DNA of 64,000 nucleotides from Beroe forskalii (Eukaryota; Ctenophora; Nuda; Beroida; Beroidae). The notes under the pieces were generated by a model. That model ran no database searches. It was given only the letters and a program-made list of their open reading frames with translations, and was not told where the DNA came from. How positions within the stretch are numbered: the stretch's first letter is position 1; each line of letters opens with the position of its first letter. The stretch lies in the NCBI GenBank assembly GCA_011033025.1, contig WFMF01000140.1, positions 186,001 through 250,000 of the forward strand. The letters run 5' to 3'. Made by a program: the position numbers and the translations under genes. Below, one piece after another: positions 32,178 to 45,300 of the stretch.

Positions 32178-35100
32178 ATGTCTGAAAGTCAATCAGATGG
32201 TCTTTCTGTGCAATTAGAAGCTGTTGGAGGAGCTGGGTCTAAAGAATCAATATCAACTGAGAATGATACAGAGGCTGATATTGAAGAAATGGAGTCAATT
32301 GCATCGTATGAAGTTCCAATTGAAGAAAAAGTTGAAAAGGTACCTGAACCAGTGGAATCCAAGGTGTCAACTGTTCCAAATACAACTAAAAAGGACCAGC
32401 CTACAGTTGAGTCAAAAAAAGAAAAAGATGTACCTCCCTCCAAAAAAGATGTTCCAGCATCAAAAAAAGATGTTCCAGCATCCAAGAAAGATGTTCCTGC
32501 ATCTAAAAAAGATACTCCAGCTTCAAAGAAAGATGTTCCAGCATCCAAGAAAGAAATACCACCTTCCAAAAAAGATACAATTGCTTCAAAAAAAGAAACT
32601 GCAAATTCAAAAGTTGATGTTTCTAATCAGCAGAAGGAACCTGTGGCTGAGAAAAATTCAAATCCTCCCAAAGAGTCTCAAAGTTTGAAACCATCAAAGC
32701 CTGATACAGTTGAAACAATTAAGCCTCCTTCTGAAATTTCTACCCAACCTTCTGATATTAACATTGATGCATCAGAAATTCAGGTAGAAGAAAATGTGAC
32801 AAATCAAGAAGAGGCTGAGAAAAGTAAAAGTGACAAGGCATCTGATAAACATACAACTTCCTCCAAAAAAGGCAACAAACAATCACCTGATAAATCTGCT
32901 AGTAAAAGTAGTAAACAAAGTTCCAGTAAAGATGTTCAACCTGAGAAAAAAGCAAAAGATGAAAGCAAAAATACTCAAGTTGCCAGTTCATATACTTCAA
33001 AAGCATCTTCAAATGGAGGTAAGTCAATGAAAAGTGGCACTGATCCCACAATGGTATCTAGCATTCAAAAAACTGAGAGCTACAATTCCCAGTCAAAATC
33101 TACAGAGAGTACAAGATCAAAAACAAGTACAGAAAGTACTGTATCCTCAAAGTCATCAGGGAGTGAAACAAATCATGTTTCATCCAAACATACTAATTAT
33201 GCTGAAAGCCGGGCAGTTCCCCATACAAGGAGTATATCTGTTACATCCCATGCACGTGCTGAAACCACTCCTTCATACCATGCCAGTTCTTCATCGACAG
33301 AAACAGAGCAATTTTCAATAGCTGACACTAATGATGTAGTATCTGTCTCGGTGAGCTCTGGTTTGCAGTCCATACGGGACATATTTTTTGATGAAGATGA
33401 CTCTCATAAGGGGTATCTAAATCAACAAGACAAAGACTTTTTTGATGCTTCATATTGGTCACATAATCATGGTGATACAAGTGAGCAATTCTCAAAAATT
33501 TCTCAAGCCTCCTTCAATAGTCATCTCGAAGCACCTATTACCATGCTGCCTGATGTTGATGAAGGGACATATTTGAAAAGAGATAGTGATTTCAATACAG
33601 ACAAAAGGTTGTCAGATAATCAAATTAACCCTGGTAAGAAAATGTATTATGTTTTTATTACGTTAAGTACCCAAGTATAATTGGTTCCTATTATTAAATC
33701 AAAATTATGAGTTGAATTTTTGTCATTTTTCAAAGAAATTCACTTTTCAGTTGATCCACCTATAGAAAGCTTGAAACTCTCTCCAATAAACAAGTGTGAT
33801 ATAATAGAGTCTGAGCCCTCAGACTTTGATGATGATGATGCCTTTGAACAAAATAAGGCAAGAGACAGTAAACCAGATTATAAGATTCATGATAAATCCA
33901 ATGTTATTGAAGAACATTCGACCCTTGTAAAGGATAAAAAGGTAGATTTTGCCGCTGGTAGTGATGTGATTTCATTGACATTCGATGAACACTCAGAAGA
34001 CGATGATGGAGAGGATCACAAAATTACTTCAGATCGCAAACGTAAGTGATCGGTAAAAACATTTTCATGGGTAAAAAAAACCTTGCCATGTTTTACTATT
34101 TTACTTTTAAATTTTGCTCACCAAGAGTTTAATAACCAGTAGAATGAAATGTAGGAAACGTGTGTTACATCGGATACCTAATGTTTGAAACAATTGAATA
34201 TGAATAATTTCCATTCATAAGTTATAACAATGACGTATTTTTCAGCATCCAAGGACTACACCGATCAGCTGAGCATTGCCAGTGAAGACATCGTGAAAGC
34301 AATTGACAAAAAGTTCATATCGTTCACTCCCAACACGCTTCTCTGCGATATCAGCAATATAATTCCTAACCATCAGAATTTGGTGCGGGTAGAGGGACGA
34401 CATATCCTTAATAAGGAGGTACAAATAGATCCGTAGAAATCTAATGTCGTGCGTTTTCTATTTTCTGTTATTCTCAAGGATTTGATTCATTTCGAATAGC
34501 TGTAATAAGTTGTGAAGTTTCCTCTTTACCCGGCTAAGTGAACCATAGCACGTCAAGTACGGCCGGCAATGGAACTGCTAACCTCTCTATTGAAAGTTCG
34601 ATGCCCTAACCACTGCACTTCAAGCTTTTTTCTGGCTTTTTGATTTAATGTAAACCAAAACTTATATTGAAATATTGTAAGTGATGGTGTATTATTTAGT
34701 GTACCTTTCTGATGAACCATTCCGCAGGTGTGTTTGGAGTTCATGTGCTGGTTAGAAAACCTGAACGACCTCTACATGTCATCCCAGTTCTCAAAAGCCA
34801 TGACAATATTCCGACGACAAGAGTCCAGATTCAAAATAGTACTGTACGAGTGTCTAAAGGTATTGATAAATGGCATCATGTGGACCTTTGAAACGAACAT
34901 ATTCACTGTTTATTTCAACCTTACGATTGAATCGTTGATGTCCAACTAACAGCTTTTGTTTTCTTCTCGTTTTATTTTAGACTGTCCCGTTCTTGAAATC
35001 ATTCAGTTTAAATTGGGTACTTGAATCATTCATTTTTTTGTGCAGTTGGCCCTCGTTTCCTGATTTTGGCCCCCTCTGATGGTCCAATTTGATGACGTCA

Positions 35101-38100
35101 CATGGCATCCCCACAGGTTGCTCAGGGATGCGGTCTGGACATTTGTTTCGAGCGAGTAGCAGCCATGGCTCACATTTCCTTTGATATTATCTACACTATG
35201 TTACCATACTGTGATGGAATCAAATGGTATAGCCAGCTCGTATCAGGTATTTTAGAATGGCATAGTTAACAGTTAACAAGTGCCGAACGACACCTTTTCT
35301 ATTGTTTAACACCACTAACCTTTATGACTGATAAAGACTCTTCATGTGATTGAAAGTTGCCGCAAATTGAAATAGTATCAGCCATATTTCTATTGCTTTA
35401 TTTTGAGCTCGAAAAGTATGTTGTTAATAAACTTCAAAATTTACCTGAGTTAAATTTGATCGCCGCCATCAATTCACCATTCTAAACTATGGTAATGGCA
35501 TCACTGTTGAGCATTGTAATCCATAACGATGACGTCACAGGTGCAAGGAGTGCAGAACACAAGCTAGCGGAAGCCTACATGCTCCTGTGCATGGGTCAAC
35601 TCATGGTGTATGGGGGAGATTGCTTCGAGGCTCAGAGGTATGCGGTGATTTTTAAGAATATAAAACTATCTTTTTACTTACAACTTTACAATAAAAGCTC
35701 AACTTTTTCCCCTTAAATTGCCGGGCTACCTATGTATCAAAATTGGGCCAGATTTCAGTGAACTTCAATGAACGCGTTAAATAATGTTACCATATGATCG
35801 ATCTGTCGACCAAAAAACATGCTCAGACCTCGACGATAATCACATGACTTTCGAGAGCGTCTGAAACATTCAACGTTTTCAACTTTCCTCCTGAGATCCC
35901 CTCCTGAGATCCCTTCCTGAGCTTTGTTTAATGTTTACAAAATTCCTCCTGTATAGGTATATTTCCTGAAATAAAAACTTCTGTGCTCCTCTCAGTTCTT
36001 CCTATGTGATGAGCAGCTAATGAGTATATTTAAATGATCATGTACACACTCATTACATCAAGGTCATCACATTCCCAAATGCATGGCACGCGTATCTGGC
36101 GGTACGATCCGACCAATTCGCTGTTCTGAATCATGGCAATGCCGTCACTTCTAACATCGTATTGTATAATCGTGCGGGGTCGATTGGTAACTTTAACGAG
36201 GTAATGAGTTCTAGTGTGGGTATCTGGTAAGAACTAAGTGGGTAGTGATGCCAGAGCAGTTGCAGGTTTGGAAATGGTTTAGGTAATGCGACGCTTTACC
36301 CCCTTAACCATTGCTCTGCTAAAGTAATCATCTACTGTTTAGTGCTAACCCATATTATAACCCCAAAGTCATCATCTACTGTTTAGTGCTTACCCATATT
36401 ATACCCCCAAAGTAATCATCTACTGTTCGCCCAAGTGCCCCAAAGTGAACATCTGGTGCTTACCCGAGAGCCCCCATATATTACTGAAAAAAAAACATGC
36501 AGACTGTTGCCATAGCAACATAAGACCGTTGTTATAGCAACGTAAGACTGTTTCCCTCGCAACAATACTCCGTATTTCAGGCACCTCAGGGCAGCTCTTC
36601 TGATAGTAAAGCAGGACTACGCCTCTGAACAGGACCTCTATCAGAACATCAAACATGTCTTTGGGATGAGCGTGGCTCTGTGCGACTGTAACGATATAGC
36701 GGAACGAGAAAGTGAGTGGGCAAACTGCCAAACTTTTGGCTTTTTGTGAATGAGCGAAATGTTGTTATGATTTTTAGCTTCTTCTTCTGTGAAATGCAAT
36801 TAATAAACCCACGTTTTAACTACTGCAAGCTTGAGTTTGCGAAATTCTAATTTTAATTTGGATGGTTTCAATTCATTTCGGCTGGTTCCATATCTTAATC
36901 GATGAGCCAACAAGTCGTTGTAACCTAATACTTGGATTTCAAATTTACTTGCATTTTAGCGGTTTGGGGTTTCAATGCAACTCGAATACTGAGAGGTTTG
37001 GTCGGTTTCTTCTTTCAAACATTTTTTGTAACTTCATAAATCAAATAAAAACCATCTTTTCAAATAAAACTACTTTTTAATGTTCCATTGCGCTGAAAAA
37101 TAGCATGCTAGCTTCTTCAGCTGGTAAAAATCCAAAATAGTCTCATCAAGCGAAATGATGTAATGAGTCTCTTCATTATGAATGCAACGTTGAATTTCTA
37201 AAAATAATCAAAGCAATTGTGTCTGATCACCACTCACTTTTTGCCGAGAGTTGGGTCGCACTCAAGAAATACGTAACTGCGTGTGACAACATTTCTATAG
37301 TTTTGAAGCGGTATTTTGACAATGACCGACCGCATAGCATTCGCTTGCCACCATTTCTAAAGATCCTTCATACGCAGTGTTGTGACAAGCACTGTTGATG
37401 GTGGTGTGTCAAATTGCAAGCTCCTAGCGAGCTACCAATCTGTGTTTGGAGTGCATTATGTCATAGAAAATATGTTGCGAAATTTTTTATTGAATTGTTT
37501 GACAATTCAGTGAAAAAAGAGGGAATATTTGTAAAATATGATTAATCAGGATATTAAATTAATTAAGTCACCGTTTTGAAACCCATCCAACAGAATTTGT
37601 CAACTTTATTTCAATATAGTCCTATCCCCTCGGCAGCTTGGCTTACTTCACGAAAGATGTTTATTTAGAACGTAATTGGAGAATTTTACTAATAAGAAGT
37701 CTCCATTATCATGTTTTTGCACCCCGAAGATTCCAATCCCCAGAAAATTATTGTCCCACATGCAATGTCCTCTTCAGGTGGGCTGATCAAGATGACTGAA
37801 GCATTGGTCATGACGCGAAGTCTGTACGGATCAAGCTCAATCGAGACAGCGCTCGCCAGACTTCACATTGGAATAGCATACAGGAGCCTTTACGATGATA
37901 CGGCGCTTAGTGAGTTATGTGAAAAGTCAACTTTAACATTATTAAGTTGTTAAATTAAGAAGTGCAACACTATTTTAGCGCGAAATGATTAAAATTGTGT
38001 TCTTTTATTAAAGTATTAATGTTAGATGTACGAAGTTAAATCCTTAATATTTTTCAACTGAATGATCAGTAAATCCTTCATATCGTACAGGGTTGGAGGG

Positions 38101-41100
38101 GCTGGACTACGTAGAACGGGCCCACGAGGTGTTGGAGGACAGACTGGGACACCACCCGTACATGGGGATATGTGTACAGACTCTTGCATTGTACCATGAT
38201 GATATGATAGACATAAGCTTCAACTCAGAGTACAACCAGGTACCCACAAACAGACGTACACACAGTCAGACGTGCACACAATCAGACAAACACACAAACA
38301 GACGTACACACAAAAGACACACACAAACAGACGTACACACAAAAATACGTGCACACAAAAAGACACACAACCAGGTACCAACATCCAGGCAGAGAATCAG
38401 ACGTACGAACAACCAGACCGCACACAAAACCAGACGTACGTACATAACCAGACTTACACAAGGTAAACCTTGTAAACCTTGACGTAACATCAAACGGATA
38501 CTGCAGAAAAGTAGCCAGACATACAGGCACACCGACTGACACACCGACAACCATAAAGACACATACCAAAACAGCTGATAGAGAGACGAACATACACACA
38601 TCAAACGGACGACGATTGTGGGATATTGTTGGAACCATTCTGGCACATTGCGATAAGCGAGATTTAGATCTGGTAAGAAACATTCCAATTTGAATTCATC
38701 CGTGCCTGGCAGTATTTGGTACTGTTTAAACCTCCAAAATGCGAGATTCCTTCCGGGAGCTTGTGCCCTACATTATCTGCCCTCGAAATAAAACTGCTGA
38801 TACGCAATGTGATATCAACCTCCAAGCAATTGGTGGAGCAGTTGACATCATTGTCACAGCTTTAAGTCAGAAGTTGATAGCGCTGAAACGGACAATCTCG
38901 CGGGGAACATTTTATATAGACTTGTCCTTGATCGATTGGGAACATTGGCTTCTCCTTAATTTCTCAGCAAAGTTTAGCATTTTAAATATACTTAAGACTT
39001 AAGGGTGCGGCAGAGAGTCTACAGAAGCAATTCAGATATATACGGTGCGCTCTTCTTGAAAATACTGCAATTCCACGTCACAATCCCCCTTGTTTCACAG
39101 AATAATGACGTCACTCTCCCTGCTTACTTTTTGCACGCGGGATGAAGCCTCTTCCACGATGCGAAATGTTCATCAACATATTGAATATATATTTCTCGTA
39201 CTATATATATAAAATGCATATTATTACATAATATATTATATTCTGATTGTAATACCTCTTCCGAAACCGGCTGGATCATTTTGCCAAACTTTAGAATTAG
39301 CATACATGGATATTTTTCTGGGATGAAGTGGAAATTACTGTTAACTGTAGATAACATTACTGGAAATTGCCGGCGCCAAATAAGCTGATCCGTGTGGATA
39401 TCAGACTGCTGGAAAATCTGTGGACTGATCGCATTTCACAACTTCCCTTCTGTGGACTGATCACATTTCACCACTTCTCTTTGCACTGATCACATTTCAT
39501 AAATTCCCTCCTGTGGACTGATCGCATTTCACAACTTCAGCTCTACTGCTAACTGATCGGATTTCACAACTCCTCTTCTGTGGACTGATCACATTTCACC
39601 ACTTCTCTTTGCACTGATCGCATTTCACAACTTCAGCTCTGCTGCTAACTGTAGATAACATATTACTGAGCTGTGTAGACGGCAGGTAAAGATAAACACT
39701 TGTAAACTGCTCCTCGTAAAGGAAATCTGTTGGTTGAGTGCCCATTGCAGCTGCAGTACCTGCTCCTTGCGCTGTAGTAGCTGCTGCTGGCCACGTATTG
39801 GATGTTATACGATAATGAAGTAGTTATGATGCGTGTTCAGGAGGTACTTATTGTATGTACAACCATGCGGTGTATATACGGTACCTGGTACAGAAGTACA
39901 TAAACTATAGGTACATCCGTACATTACCTACATAACCATTACATACACAATTATACCCACACATATGTACCCTGTATGTACTGTGTAATCATATGGTATA
40001 CAGTTCTACAGTATTTACAGTATGAGAGTTAGCATAAACTCATAAATGATAAATGGGTACATATCATTTTGAGCATGGATGGCTAATCTGTGACACCAAA
40101 AACTTTGCAACGTTTCAATTGAGCTTCTAGGAGTTCAATAAGTCTTTGACTACAAAAGTTAAAGCTCTCTGACGTTTTCATAGGTGTCTGTAATACCTGC
40201 CTGATACATACCTTGGCCTGCGCCCTCTGGGAAGGGTTCCAAATGGACGCAATAGGCGTGGTTCTATGTTTTTTTTATCAATATTTGTCATGACTTTTGA
40301 CTAAACAGGAAAACAACAATTTCATAGTTCTCGAACTTGTTCATTTATTGTGTTATTACCAATCTGTCCGTTTCAGGCGCTGAAGTGCTACAAGCTTGGT
40401 GTGGAAATACAAAGAACTGCACTGGGAGATCACAGCTTCACATCTCGCGCCCTGACGCAGGTAATAGTACAATGAAATTACTGTGTTTTGTATTTTTCTA
40501 ACTCTAACACAAAGTTTTTTTGACTTTTTGTAGCACAGTTTTTCGTGACACATGTTCTTCGCAACCAGGTTTTTTATCATATGTTTTCGTGACACAGGTT
40601 TTTGGGAAACAATTTGAAATTTCCCAACTCCCGGGTAAAAATGGTTTGTCATGGAATTGCAGAATAGCCTAAACTATTTAAAATTATCGAATCAGTGCAA
40701 TTTTCATGCCAATTTTGAAAATTTTTCTCAAAAACACACACTGAAAATTTAAAATGTTTTGTGCATTTTCCGAGCACATTGCTTTGTGCTTCTTATCGTG
40801 CAACAAATTAACTCTCTAGCGGTTTTACACTTTTAAACTGTTATTCATTTTATCAATTGATCCGACTTTACTGCCGTCCTGAGATTGAATGAAACTACAA
40901 ATTTTAACTTTTTAAATGGGTAGGTATACGCATTGCGTACAATTCTTCAGAATTCTGAACTTCCTTGGGTCTGATATTTTCCTTGGGGCTGTTGAGTTAT
41001 TTGGGGCTTTAAATTTCTTGCGATTTAATGAATGATGTTATAAGACTTTTTCAAAATATATTCGTGCCTTCCAGTTTGAAACTACTCTTTCCACACAGCA

Positions 41101-42282
41101 CGACTCTCCGAATGACATGATACTAGCAATTTCTAAATTACATGAAAACAAAGCATTTCAATTTCTATATTTGATATATCTTTGATCAAGATGCTTTTGT
41201 GATGATAATGTTTTGTCAAGAAATCAATTTCAAAATAGAGATTTAATAATGATCGCTGAGATCATGCATCCAAAGTACACGAATACACGCGATACGCGCA
41301 CCAGATACGATGCGTATTGTTATGGTGGAAATTAAAAATCTGAGATTTAAGTAGAAGATACTTACTAAAGTGATGGAAGTGTATAGTACGTTCATTGGGG
41401 TTTATCTGAAAAGTAAATGTTACATTTGAAAAGATTAAAAAAATGTTGGATATCTCAGGCGCATCGTGCAATTTTCCATCCCCATTTGTACCCTTTTTCA
41501 TCCCACACTTGTACCCTTTTAGCTTTTTTGTCCCGTTTGTCCCCGCATTTTGCCTTTTTGCCCTCCCGGTCTTTTTGAAAAAGGTTTCAAACATTAGTGA
41601 AACGGCAAACTCATCAAATTTAATATCCATGCTCTGTTTTGGTGAGATTCGAAACAAACTCGACGTAGAATGTATCAATCATTAGTATTGGGAATTTTAA
41701 ATAGTCTTAAAAATCTGTAGTCTGCTAAGCCAGGGCCAATGCCTAACTGAACTGTGTAATTTTGTGCAGACCAGCAACAAATCTTTCATAACAACGTTTA
41801 GTTATCTCTCAGGACGTAAAGCATAAACTTATCCATAGAACAATGAAACAAAATATACTCAAAATAACTTTGCGGAGTTTGTGCTTGATAATCCTTACAT
41901 TTTGACCTTAGAACACAGTTGGCGTTTTGCCAAAACATCTCTTCAAATCCTCTAATCTCCATGTTTTTACCGATTCTCAATCTTCGAACTCAAATTATCT
42001 GCTGGATCTGATAGGTATCGTCTATCTCTAATATAACGATCTAGACCCCAGATCCAGACGATAATTGCAATTTAAAATGGTACGAGATCAGAGGATGGGA
42101 TATACTACGTTTTCGGTACCAGTTTTCTTGTATAATGACGTTGCTATCATTACAAGATAATATACGATCTGCAGTCCTGAAGTATTTAAACTATTATATA
42201 ATATACAAATCTTCTGATATTTACCTAAATATAAATATATGCTCTGCTATATGGAAGAGTTTTAAGGTCTGATTACACGCAC

Positions 42283-42317
<35 letters not shown>

Positions 42318-45300
42318 AACGTTCGGGTTCTTATACCCAATGACAGGTTACCAGTGATATATAATCTCTGCCCATGTAATCTCCCAGGAGATCACGTGAT
42401 AAGTATATCGTATCACGTGACCCTCATCGCCCACTGAGATCACCAGATCCGATGGTCCGTTGAAGTAGCTAACTTAATGACGCTCACTTAATTTGGATAT
42501 ATATACACATGTGGTGGATCCACGTTGCCACGCAACGCGTTAACGTCACGTGACGTATGTCACGTGACTGCGCGCGCAGTAATCACGTGACACGTGTGTG
42601 CACCAATCACGTGACGGGTTTGGAAGTTTGCATTGCTCGAGGCAGGATGTCGTGGTAAAGTTAGATATTATTATAAGGTAGGAAAAGGTAAAACGCCGTG
42701 AACCTAGACAGTAATTACGCCAGCACCGGGCCGCAGGTGAGCTTAGGGCGGTGTGATGTCTACAAGTTAGCACGTTGAACCAAGAAAATGACGTCACGCT
42801 AACCTTCCTATTGTTCCAGTACAACCTTTAGACCTACACTTGCCCTGAAATAAACCCGATCTTTTGTCCGCTAAAGTCTTTCATCACTGCGCAGGAATCC
42901 TGTTCAATCGAGGGGAAATTGGTACCAAGTCTGCATAAACTGGGCCGCTTTTGTATGCTTTCCCAGCTGTAAGCATCGTCTGAAGCGGGGAAATGAAAGA
43001 AATGAATATATATTATAATATGAGCGCAGAGAATTCTTTACTCGCGGGCCGGAGGGGTAAAAGTTCCGTTCACTAAGTCTCGGAGCAGTTCTGTAATTAA
43101 CATATCCCACTGAGAAAAGGGGGTGCGCAGCAAGCGTAAGGGGGTAACTGAAGCTTTCAGCTGCTTTAGAGCTACAGTTGACAATCTGGATGAATCACGA
43201 ACGGATGTCGGATATAAACGGGTTAAATCACAGGACTTCTTTACTGTGGTTAATTTGATCTACAAGTTGACCAAAACAACTAGGATGGGTTTCGGACCCA
43301 GGGCCGGATTGACCCTATATCGGTTCCTTTTCAAGCCGAAATATCCCAGAGATTGCACATTTAGGGTATTGTAGTTTTACCAATCCCAATTAGGAGATAA
43401 CAATTACTAACATCTTTCGAATCAGAGGCAGTCCAAAGTCATCAATTCGGCGTTGTAAACTTTGAGTCGCCTATCTTTCTCAAAAGTCATCAATTCGACG
43501 TTGTAAACTTTGAGTCGTCTATCTTTTTGAAAAGACTTGAAATAATTGAAAGCTCGTCTCCTTACCCGTATACTGCTTCACTGAAATTTGTGAGTGAAAT
43601 AGACGGAAATGCCATGGAGCCAAGGGATAAAATATGACAGAGAAAAATGACAAGAATTTAATCGAGTAAACGGTCATCGGCTCCCACTATCCTTTTTATT
43701 TTTCGATATTTTATTTTATTACGGAAGGACATTTAAAAATGAAATTTCCTTTCGTAAATATTGGTAGACTTATTAAGTTATTATAAGGTTCTCTTTTGAC
43801 ATGCATATTATGCATTTATTGCATGTTTATGCGAACAGATATTCTGCTCACCTTGTAATGTAACAATAGCTCATCATTTGTGGGCATATTTCACATATTA
43901 AACTCGGCTTCGGCTCGTGATAAAAAATATCCGAAGAAAAATCACATTGAGGTGAATCATAAGAGATAATCATAGATTCGAAGCAATTCTACTGAAATCA
44001 AAGTTTTAAATGAGTACAGTTAGAAATATGAACTCTTGCATACAGATACAGAATAGCAGCGTGTAGGTATCAGGAACAAACACAGGAAATACTGAAAATG
44101 AAACATATTCTGAAAATTAATAAACTTAAAGCGGAGCTTATTTCAAAGCCCTCTAAGTACGTTAGCCTGTAATTTCCTTCCTCGTATGATTAGGAAATTA
44201 TTCTGGTAATCACTACTAATTAGATACAGTGCACGGACTGATTAATTATAGTGACGTCATGATCATGGATTGAGATAGTAAAGTGATGATTCTAACCCGG
44301 CTATTTTTTCTCTCCAGGGTTTAATAAGCGTGCCGAACTTCAGTTAGATATGTTGGTGGGAAGCCAGATTTTATTTTGTTACAAAATCCAAGTTAACATG
44401 GTTAGTATTGAAAACAGCTTATTTTCGAACCGCCGAAATATCGATTCATAAAATTATTGCCCGACATAAAGTTTTGTAAAGTAAAGCTGCGAAAGCATGG
44501 GATTTTTTCCCCAAATTTCGTCCCACGTATCGTAATAATAAGTATATAGCCTCTTCACACGCGTATATATAATGTTAGACCAGGCTCTTTGGTCGCATCA
44601 TCTTATCTAATTTGGGGCACGAAATTTGAGGATTTTTGGAAAAATCCCCATCTTTTCAAACCCCCAAGATTTCGATCCCCAGAATTATAGTCCCATGTTA
44701 TTTTGTCTCGTGAGGTGTAGTCTGTACACACGCATATTATATTATATGATTTTAGAGCAGGCACTTTGGCCGCATCACCGACTCTGGAGCCCCTGGAAAT
44801 AACTCGAACGTCTGTTCTAGATGTAGGTCACAAATGACATACACCGTTTGGAAGGACGTTATTTCCATAGGTTACAGTAGTTGGTTGAAAGCGTTTACAT
44901 GCGTAATGTCCGACTGTGTCTGGTCTAAGTGGCTTCTTTTGTTTTACACTGAATAAAGAATATCGATATAAAATAATAGGGTATTGTATGATTGGGTTGG
45001 GTTGAGTATTGTCTGATTGGGCTGGGGTTGATAAGAGCGATGTTTGAAAATAATATGTCAATAATATGTAATATATTTTACTGTGTGACTGACGGCTGTA
45101 GGTAAGTCCAGGTTAGCACATTCATTGGATTTAATTGCCTGTGACGTCACTATCATAGCGCAAAGTGGTGAGTTGATGACGTCATCATCATAGCACAAAA
45201 TGGTGAGTTGGTGACGTCATTATCATAGCACAAGATGGTGAGTTGATGACGTCATCATCATTATCACAGCGTGAGTTGGTGACGTCATTATCATAATTGT

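Noticed and set aside
38240..38482. Continuation of exon 9 of the TPR-like gene into a Thr/His-rich repeat
   Set aside because: A CAG|GTACCC donor precedes it and the next exon joins in phase; the extension is an intronic minisatellite.
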